Shown in pieces: positions 58,401 through 64,000 of a stretch of 64,000 bases of DNA. This DNA is from Lottia gigantea. Its lineage: Eukaryota; Mollusca; Gastropoda; Lottiidae. A model generated the notes under the pieces. It was given only the letters and a program-made list of their open reading frames with translations, searched no databases and was not told the origin of the DNA. Position numbers and translations under genes: made by a program. Each line of letters begins with the position of its first letter. The first letter of the stretch is position 1. The stretch spans positions 3,928,345 through 3,992,344 of the forward strand of contig NW_008709715.1 in assembly GCF_000327385.1 (NCBI RefSeq). Direction: 5' to 3'.

Positions 58401-61400
58401 GAGAATTGTGAATTGATTTAACAATAAAGGCAAAACATAGTCTGTGTCTTTATTCACCAGCCATGATAAATCATTTCATTCAAATTGACTTAAATTGAGT
58501 TTCTGATGACTTAAAAGGAAAGAACAGTAATCAACTCACTGTGTATTGTGTAACTGTTGGCTCAGACAACAGACTATTTCTCACTGTAATTCTACCAATG
58601 ACTGGATTATTGATCTCATCTAGTTTGAAGAAATAGGGTGCTGAACCATCTCCAATCACCTCATATTTCAAATCTCCCTAAAAATCAAAAATTTATGATA
58701 ATTCATACTTAAATAATTCACTGATAATCCATACCTACATAATTCACTGATAGTCTATACCTACATAATTCACTGATAGTCTATACCTACATAATTCACT
58801 GATAGTCCATACCTACATAATTCACTGATAGTCTATACCTACATAATTCACTGATAGTCTATACCTACATAATTCACTGATAACCCATACCTACATAATT
58901 CACTGATAACCCATACCTACATAATTCACTGATAGTCTATACCTACATAATTCACTGATAGTCTATACCTACATAATTCACTGATAGTCTATACCTACAT
59001 AATTCACTGATAACCCATACCTACATAATTCACTGATAACCCATACCTACATAATTCACTGATAGTCTATACCTACATAATTCACTGATAGTCTATACCT
59101 ACATAACTAAGAGACTATCATTTTCTTTTTTATTTTTATTTCATTTTGTTTGGAGATTTTAACAAAAGATGACCTCTAGACAAATATGAATGGTATCTAA
59201 AGTCAGATTAAATATCAAATTCAGAATATTTGCGCTCATCTTTTGCATTACTCTTGAATTACTCTTGCTTTATGCTTAAATACCACAATCTTATATGTTT
59301 CATGTAAAATGTAAAAAAGAAACTAAAAAAGACAACTTCTGATGATTTTGAAAAATGGACACTCACCACCAAATCATTATCCAAAGCAGAGATATTTCGG
59401 AAATTAAATCCAACTGGTTCATTTTCAGATATAGTAATAGGTGCTGTCCCAAAATTAAATATTGGGGTGCGTGTATTTCTTTCAATATTAACAATCACTA
59501 TAGCTGTATCTCTCTTCTCAGATTGAAGTCTCTGATCTCTTACTCTTACTGTCATCTGAAAAAGGAAAAGGTCATCAGCATGTTACACAACCCAAAAAGC
59601 TAATGATGGCAGTAAGGTCTCCAAGCCAGATATTTGATAACATCGTGGAATTGACAACAGTTCAAAATTCCAAGGCATTTTTGTGTTGATTGGAGGAGAA
59701 CTGGAAGTAACATCTGAATTCTGATATGTGATACATATCAAACATGTAAACAATTATATTCCCTTGAAGAAATCAAATTGGTAACTTAATTCTTGGACTG
59801 GCCATACATTGAAAAATCTGTTAAAATAATATTGACCGAATGTACGCTTTGTACTCTGCAAGTGCATCATTAATTTAGTATTCTTTCAATGTTAAATATG
59901 ATAATAACTAAAAACTATAAAGAAAATATCTTACTTCGTATCTGTTAAGAGGAGCATTGGTTAAAGTTGAACGGATTGTGATTATACCAGTATCTGGATG
60001 AACTTGGAAATATTGTAATGGTGAGTTTGATACAGCATTTCCGATAAACTCGTATCTTAATGAGTCCTGAATTAACAAATAAATATATTATCTATTTTTG
60101 ATAAGCTTTGGAAGCTCTGAGTAACAGCATGTTTTTTAGGTTCTGTTCTAATATTACTAGATCTATCTAATTTTAGACTTGGCCCAGATTGTTTGACCAG
60201 TGTATGCGAATATGGTCAAGAATCTATCATGCCACAGATTTTCCTATTGTAGTGGAATGAGAATTAAACTGATGAACTTAAAATTAATATAATTTTTATA
60301 TAATATGTACATCCATTTTGTTCAAGCATGAACCACGCAACCTAATCATCCATAGACCATGGGTGTTTTTTTCTCAAAACATTGACCATGTTAAATGCAG
60401 ACAATACTTGACACTATATTATCTTTAAAGCAAAAAAATACACTTACACCGTCATTATCTACAGTTGATACATTAAATAACACAGAACCAACTGGCGTCA
60501 ACTCGTTCTTGGTTGTTTCATATCTTCTTTCTTTAAAGCTAGGACCAGAAGGATTTCTCTCTATACTCAGTGTGAGAGTTGCTGTAGCCACTTTACCAGG
60601 TCTTGCACTATCATACACAGTAACTACAACCTGTAATCCGAATAATAGTTCAGTACATTTACTATTTACTAATACATAAGATTAAACCTATACTAACAGT
60701 GATACCTACTTATTCAGTTTCAAATAACTATTACTACTTAAATATAAAATAAACTGCTTGTGTGTATGTTTTGAATCAAACACAAACAAAATCTTCTTTG
60801 TTCAACTATTAAATGACAGTGATGACAGTCTAAACTTCCATGATTTCTTTTGAACCTGGTGTCTGATATCAAATAGATGAAAATATCTGGAAGGCTGTAA
60901 CTCAATGCAAAGTTTTGATATCTCTTACCTCATACCGTGCTACTCTATCAGATAATAGACTGTTTTTGACTGATATCTGTCCACTTGTTCTATTGATACC
61001 AAAATAAAATGGTGCTTGTAGGTTTCCAACAATATCATAGACGAGTGATCCCTATTATATAAAAAGAAATTAAAATCACTTTAATATAATTTGTTTTCAA
61101 TTTTATCATATTCCTTCCAGTAGAGGTTGGTTTTGGATAAACAGTAGCCTATAGGCTATATTTGATATCATACAGTTATTTTTAACTTGACCAGAAACAG
61201 ATACATTTATATCTGAGGTTTTTTTTATACTTTTGACATCTATGGTGTCTGTGTTGGCCAACATTATGGTGTCTGTGTTGGCAAACATTATGGTGTCTGT
61301 GTATAGCCAACTTGTTTGTTTATTGTCAGGGTGGATGTCATGTAGAACTTGAAGTGTATGTTATTACTTACTTCAAGATCATTATCAATAGCTGTTACAG

Positions 61401-63870
61401 GATATGTGAAGTTCGCATCTGTCTCAGTAATATTCCTTACTGCATTCAAGTTGATGAAAAATGGAGCTTCATCTCTTATAACACGGATATCGATAAATGT
61501 TCTACAATCTTTTGGTGTAGGGACTCCATTATCTTCAGCTTTAATATTAAACTGAAAGAAACATTAAACAAATATATATATTTATGTATACAATGTCAAT
61601 ATTTCAATATAAAGATTTACATAGCTTAAATCAATTTGTGATCAAGGGGAGGTGAATCTATTTTACCTATATTCTTCTCCACTGGAGGGCGCTTATTGGC
61701 ATCACTTCGTCATGGGTATTCAACCAGTCCTGATGTTTTAAATAAGTTGGAATTTAAATCTTTTGATATCTTACGGTGATTTAGCCATCCACAAAGGTTA
61801 GTAAACTTATCGCAGTTGATAAGCAATTTTGCTTGTGTTACTTGACTTTAAGGACTAGTTGATATCAATTTAGTCAAGTTTTCGCTAATTTTTTTTAGAG
61901 ACAACGTTGCGATTGACTAATTCCGATTTGATCACGCCAATAAGGCATGCTCCTGCCTTTATTGTATTATATTTGCTATACGTAATCGGGGCTATTGTAG
62001 TCCGTGTTACCATAAATATTTTGGGGCTATTTTGGTCCGTTTTAGTTTGCTTTTTTCAATGGTACAAAGATGCCTTTGTCTATAGGTTGCTGCTTTCTAT
62101 TTTTAGATTCCTCAAACATAGTCTATATTTAGATTCCTTTGTTCGTAGACTCCCCTGTTTCATAGCTAAGATTCCCGGATGTAACCTTGTCTTTGCTGTG
62201 TCCGTAGCATTATAGCCTTACGTATGATCGCAGGGAACGGTGGACTAGTTTATTATTGAAGTATCTGCAGGTGTATAATAATTCGCACATATGTCTAAAA
62301 TTTTGATTTTGGGTACATCCCATATTAACCATGCTGCTCACTGGGAATCGTGCATCGCTTCTCATAGGCCTGATCGTATTGTATGTCAGATTGGAGGGAA
62401 TGACCTCTATTCCGTTGATAGTGTTATCTCGGACATGACAGTAGCTGAAGACCTCGTTTTCAAGTTAGTTGCTTTTGTCCAGACATGGTTATTAGGTACA
62501 ATATGTCCAATTCAGTTATTGTGCAACTGCTTCCTAGACTATCGACCCGTCAAGTACCAGTATTACATTATAATACAATGGTGATTCATACCAATACCCT
62601 TTTGAAAGATATGTTGTCTCAGATTCATTATGTGCAATATTGGAAAGTTAAGGGTGTTAAAAATGCTGACGTACCAGTTGTTAAGGACGGTGTTCACTTT
62701 AACAGACGATTTGGCATGCCACGGTACTATAGAGCCATTCGAGGGGCTATATTACTTTGCTTACACTGATTAGCACATAGTAAGTCTTTTTATGTAATCT
62801 CATTGTTGTCGTAGCCCCAGTTTTTTTTATTCGAGTACTCGCTTCAAGAGTTGTTTCAATAAGGTTTCCGGACAGCTTGGTTTTAGCTATACTGCGATGA
62901 TTATTTACATATTCCTTTGACATTTTCGTACCTTGCCCCCTTTTATTGCAGTAGGTCTAAGTACGGGTTTCATTGTGAGCCCTCATTTAAACATACCCCG
63001 AATTTTTACATTGGTGCTTTTCAAATTCAAATGTCTTCATAAAAGAATCAGTTTTTTTTTATTGACACTGAGCCGGACTAAATATGAAAATACTTACTAC
63101 AAATGAAGAAGGTGCATTTGGAGTCTGTAATGATTTTACTAACAGTAAATTTCCATTTGTTGGGTCAACGAAAAAGTATTCCCTGTCATCTGTGTCAGTA
63201 GAATCTAATGAGTACTTCAATTGATCCTTAAAAAGCAAAAATTAAAGCTAACATTTAATCAAATCCTCAGCTTATTTGACAGAAAGGTTCTCATCTACAT
63301 CTTAAACTAATATTCAATAAAATCCTCAGATAATATGACAGAACCATCCTAGGTTATGATCACAGATCTTTTGTCAGTTAATATATCCTAAGATAATGCA
63401 AAAAATCCATCCTCAGGTAATGTGACAGATTGATCCTCAGAAAATATGACTGTTCATCCTCAATTGATAAAATGTACAGGTCCATTCTCAGCAAATCTGA
63501 CAGATCCATATTCAGTCAATCTGACAGATCCATCTTCAATCAACCTGACATATCCATCTTCAATCAACCTGACATATCCATCTTCAGTCAATCTGACAGA
63601 TCCATAGCAACTATAAACAGATTTTTCCTCAGATAACATAACATGATCCATAATCCTGTAGCTAATAAGTAAGACAAAAGATGAACATACCTCATCAGCA
63701 TCAGTAGCATTCATATCACCCACGACACCAAGTAAACTGGTTTCTGGTATTCTAAGATTGATTGGGCTGGCAGTACAAACAGGATCACTAGGATTTCTAT
63801 TTACAGTCACTGTACAAGTAGTATAGACTTTGTTTAAAGGATATTTATCATCATACAGTTCAAATCGTAA
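26802..63870 (-). CDS. Giant single-pass cadherin with non-canonical linkers (5' partial)
   Basis: 78 exons with GT-AG borders give 12,036 nt, 4,011 residues and a TAG stop; the N-terminus is beyond the window. 33 extracellular cadherin repeats are each made from the second half of a B exon, one A exon and the first half of the next B exon. Two membrane-proximal repeats, a non-cadherin membrane-proximal region, one TM helix and a tail of about 105 residues follow. It should act at the cell surface in adhesion or as a long extracellular tether. In the 33 distal repeats the DxNDN calcium linker is absent in every case; 27 have Arg at that site, most often as RN or RD before Pro. The LDRE motif is also nearly always missing, while the E, DxD and AxD motifs mostly persist. 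The closest family is unclear: it has the general plan of large protocadherin-type proteins (Fat, CDH23, PCDH15), but I recognise no orthologue. Confidence 0.95.
28601..28825 (-). CDS. Cadherin transmembrane exon
   Basis: Encodes an amphipathic juxtamembrane stretch (VDEIGKVLSETQLVVETIRV), then DDPWAAL followed by a run of about 25 hydrophobic residues (VALAAIIILLSIVGIIVIIF) and TYSR, a clear single-pass helix with a basic stop-transfer end. Confidence 0.92.
29475..30814 (-). CDS. Cadherin membrane-proximal region and last EC exon
   Basis: Exons 30590..30814, 30217..30308, 29764..29862, 29475..29555. The first begins ATDADDGPNAEIEFYM and ends VAADKPFRFSALTATSDVVV, the body of the last EC-like domain. 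The next three (VNLIEQKNRFVLVLQDRESA, KLQNAYGEVVLIEQIEGKRK, TDVTFTLTQRVQPHHLYNNT) show no cadherin motif and resemble in layout the membrane-adjacent domain of large protocadherins. Exon phases here vary, unlike the uniform phase 0 of the repeats. Confidence 0.85.
29950..30059. repeat. 22-bp tandem repeat, 5 copies, in a cadherin intron
   Basis: Five adjacent copies of GAAAACATACAGATAGTACA plus AT, with no visible differences, inside intron 29863..30216. The open frames through it are repeat artefacts. Confidence 0.92.
30942..32350 (-). CDS. Cadherin canonical membrane-proximal repeat with possible furin site
   Basis: Exons 32229..32350, 31803..31912, 31369..31527, 30942..31102. They read FTLRAQDKGWN, IEVPENKEIESELSNLDVEN, LVLKKGLDYETKKKYELRV, then VVVTDVNDNPPIF. 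This is the only unit in the window with both an LD.E motif and a true DVNDNPP calcium linker. A basic RKKRQ sits in a loop between the strands and fits a furin-type cleavage consensus (R-x-K/R-R). Confidence 0.9.
32648..35087 (-). CDS. Cadherin repeat exons (nearest the canonical unit)
   Basis: A exons 32648..32779, 33475..33615, 34353..34475; B exons 33091..33300, 33943..34131, 34899..35087. All are phase 0. B exons carry VNIVRNRHQPIF, VNVLRNPNAPEF and VNVIRNANAPVF. The A exon at 34353 is the only one in the array keeping a DRE-type motif (VDREN). The acceptor of 33091..33300 has a 19-base pure T tract on the coding strand. Confidence 0.93.
35338..37664 (-). CDS. Cadherin repeat exons
   Basis: A exons 35338..35490, 36318..36446, 37097..37231; B exons 35826..36008, 36748..36930, 37479..37664. 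Linkers: VTVRRNPNPPIM, ITSAGKLRFI (no Pro-x-Phe) and ITVRRNRPPVI. The 36748 unit is the most diverged linker in the array. DxD appears as NATDLD and SANDPD. Confidence 0.93.
38082..40534 (-). CDS. Cadherin repeat exons
   Basis: A exons 38082..38219, 39006..39134, 39920..40042; B exons 38638..38823, 39532..39723, 40352..40534. Linkers: ISVNRNEKDPDF, IRVNHNSGPPQF and INVNRNLGKPAF. A exons show the usual F-F-x-I/L-x-x-x-T-G-x-I core (for example TDFFALDETTGEIRVK). Confidence 0.93.
40726..42849 (-). CDS. Cadherin repeat exons
   Basis: A exons 40726..40854, 41488..41616, 42184..42312; B exons 41066..41251, 41798..41980, 42667..42849. Linkers: VNVKRDVANPTL, IKVTRNTGGPVF and VNVDRQAAPRF. Two A exons contain extra Cys (PCGVFF; RCSITG with VTCVV) that may pair. 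Confidence 0.93.
42984..45660 (-). CDS. Cadherin repeat exons
   Basis: A exons 42984..43106, 43903..44025, 45016..45147; B exons 43400..43582, 44381..44566, 45475..45660. Linkers: INVERNLNGPVF, ITVNRVQPPRF and INVIRNPGKPQF. The 44381 B exon ends in TTTGNP and lacks the DxD motif. The donor of 45016 is GTGAGT. Confidence 0.93.
44822..44905. repeat. Short dispersed repeat, shared with 14525..14615
   Basis: CCCTGCTATACGTGAGTACA, then GATAAACTATCC and CATCCCTTTAAATATTTTGC, in intron 44567..45015; resembles the block at 14525 near the kinase. Confidence 0.4.
45785..48016 (-). CDS. Cadherin repeat exons
   Basis: A exons 45785..45913, 46760..46882, 47505..47627; B exons 46324..46518, 47097..47279, 47837..48016. 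Linkers: VDITKDQSPPQF, ITANINEGQPRF and INIIPDRLPQF, all three without the usual Arg-Asn. Adjacent non-RN linkers suggest they diverged as a block or descend from a local duplication. Confidence 0.93.
48275..50806 (-). CDS. Cadherin repeat exons
   Basis: A exons 48275..48385 (shortest, 37 codons), 49474..49608, 50308..50451; B exons 48845..49027, 49923..50111, 50624..50806. Linkers: IYVARNPSIPRF, IRIIRDAGPPVF and ITINRNPSAPLF. The AxD site reads VQAYDDKFP, VIAYDNNRSP and VEAYDTSNP. Confidence 0.93.
48690..48790 (-). repeat. Dispersed repeat, inverted relative of 20861..21032
   Basis: Read on the minus strand it contains CGTTTGGATGGGACAATAAA and then CTGAGGGCTTG, closely matching CGTTCAGATGGGACAATAAA at 20889. 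It lies in intron 48386..48844. Confidence 0.5.
51034..53458 (-). CDS. Cadherin repeat exons
   Basis: A exons 51034..51162, 52109..52240, 52890..53018; B exons 51527..51712, 52532..52717, 53273..53458. Linkers: VSITRIPSDAPPQF, VYINRDPNGPEF and VNVDLDQVPIF. Several N-glycosylation sequons sit beside the DxD site (NITATDKD, NATATDAD). Confidence 0.93.
53807..56711 (-). CDS. Cadherin repeat exons
   Basis: A exons 53807..53929, 54761..54877, 55930..56073; B exons 54322..54510, 55323..55511, 56526..56711. Linkers: INIDRNPGAGPQF, VNIDRTAVPPVF and INVERNPNIPTW. The 55323 exon has two Cys (LACDTGIPKRC) not seen in neighbours, a possible extra disulfide. Confidence 0.93.
56230..56300 (+). repeat. Possible tRNA-derived SINE fragment
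   Basis: In intron 56074..56525 the sequence AAGCTCAACTGGTAGGATCT resembles a tRNA A box (TAGCTCARTTGGTAGAG). No convincing B box or tail is seen, so this is tentative. Confidence 0.25.
57063..59555 (-). CDS. Cadherin repeat exons
   Basis: A exons 57063..57200, 57859..57984, 58540..58677; B exons 57450..57656 (longest repeat exon, 69 codons), 58165..58350, 59367..59555. Linkers: ITVLRDNSRPQF, ITVTRNENRPIF and VNIERNTRTPIF. Intron 58678..59366 contains a 26-bp minisatellite. Confidence 0.93.
58713..59102. repeat. 26-bp tandem repeat, exactly 15 units
   Basis: Unit ATAATTCACTGATA, then GTCTAT, GTCCAT, ATCCAT or ACCCAT, then ACCTAC, with no length variation: 390 bp. Variants are ordered; ACCCAT units come in adjacent pairs among GTCTAT units, and a block of several units appears twice, a sign of higher-order duplication. 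Confidence 0.95.
59935..63870 (-). CDS. Cadherin repeat exons (most N-terminal in window)
   Basis: A exons 59935..60066, 60929..61051, 63098..63226; B exons 60448..60630, 61372..61551, 63691..63870. Linkers: LSIERNPSGPSF, IRVIRDEAPFF and VTVNRNPSDPVC. The gene continues upstream: the first B exon here still begins mid-repeat in phase 0 after an acceptor, so more repeat exons lie beyond 64000. The intron between 61551 and 63098 holds a mobile-element fossil. Confidence 0.93.
61241..61301. repeat. 24-bp tandem repeat, 2.5 copies
   Basis: TATGGTGTCTGTGTTGGCCA plus ACAT, repeated with one change, in the intron just downstream (minus strand) of exon 61372..61551. Confidence 0.85.
61640..63060 (+). 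mobile_element. Fossil mobile element with SGNH-hydrolase remnant
   Basis: A GC-richer block fills most of cadherin intron 61552..63097, in the opposite orientation to the host gene. It contains an open stretch around 61907..62215 of unknown kind and pieces of an SGNH/GDSL-type hydrolase domain within 62291..62769, with the oxyanion-type motif QIGGNDLYS and a catalytic-pair-like DGVHFN near the end. Hydrolase domains of this type travel with tyrosine-recombinase (DIRS/Ngaro-like) retroelements and some LINEs. No reverse transcriptase, recombinase, or terminal repeats are visible here. It is broken, with at least one break in the hydrolase part, and looks moderately old. Borders are approximate. 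Confidence 0.5.
63481..63600. repeat. 24-bp tandem repeat, 5 copies
   Basis: Unit TCCATCTTCARTCAAYCTGA plus CAKA, five in-register copies, in the intron between the last two cadherin exons of the window. Looser relatives (ATCCTCAG..TATGACAG) extend back to about 63280. Confidence 0.88.
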
Positions 63871-64000
63871 CTAAAAGAAATTAAATTAAAATTTGTTTTT
63901 TTATTAAACCGTTCATTTCAAAAGTGATTGAAAAAAGTTAATATGACTTCAGCTTCCAAAAGGTTATGACAATCATTTCTTAAAGAGCTAAATATTTATC

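Noticed and set aside
32648-63870. Reading the RN linkers as sequencing or frame errors hiding DxNDN
   Set aside because: All 33 B exons keep phase-0 borders and clean frames, and no alternative frame yields DxNDN. The same RN pattern recurs independently in most repeats.

Overview
The window is animal nuclear DNA. It is AT-rich, its genes are split by short GT-AG introns, and it carries many minisatellites and short dispersed repeats. Arginine (not creatine) kinase genes, long repeat-bearing introns and a giant invertebrate-style cadherin suggest a lophotrochozoan, most likely a mollusc. That placement is inference; nothing here fixes the species. I see no rRNA, tRNA, CRISPR array or bacterial operon.

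Layout. (1) 1..23838, plus strand: the 3' part of a secreted or membrane mosaic serine protease, SRCR - LDLa - SRCR - trypsin domain, in ten exons with a complete His/Asp/Ser triad. Its 5' end lies outside the window. (2) 6044..22126, a 16-kb intron of that protease, holds an antisense arginine-kinase cluster: an intact six-exon gene (13731..17478), a wrecked tandem copy (about 6545..11680) and a third, isolated first exon (19522..19681). A hairpin-forming minisatellite lives in intron 3 of both copies. In the dead copy it has eaten most of exon 4, and a 671-bp piece sits in inverted orientation inside exon 2. (3) 23839..26801: intergenic, between two convergent 3' ends. (4) 26802..63870, minus strand: 78 exons (4,011 codons) of a giant single-pass cadherin whose 5' end is beyond the window. 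It has 33 extracellular repeats built from alternating A and B exons, then two membrane-proximal repeats, a membrane-proximal region, one TM helix and a tail ending in a PDZ-ligand-like Thr-Ile-Leu. (5) Scattered repeats include a Harbinger-like MITE (12036..12688), fold-back elements, several minisatellites and a broken SGNH-hydrolase-bearing mobile-element fossil (about 61640..63060).

Most unusual features. The 33 distal cadherin repeats all lack the DxNDN calcium linker and carry an Arg-Asn type motif in its place, while other calcium motifs (Glu, DxD, AxD) mostly persist. Only the membrane-proximal linker is canonical (DVNDNPP). The second is the arginine-kinase/minisatellite tangle with a 671-bp inverted repeat, which looks like a templated insertion.

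Exon borders were read by eye from splice consensus and reading phase. All phases close: the intact kinase is 1,104 nt, the cadherin 12,036 nt and the protease 1,461 nt.
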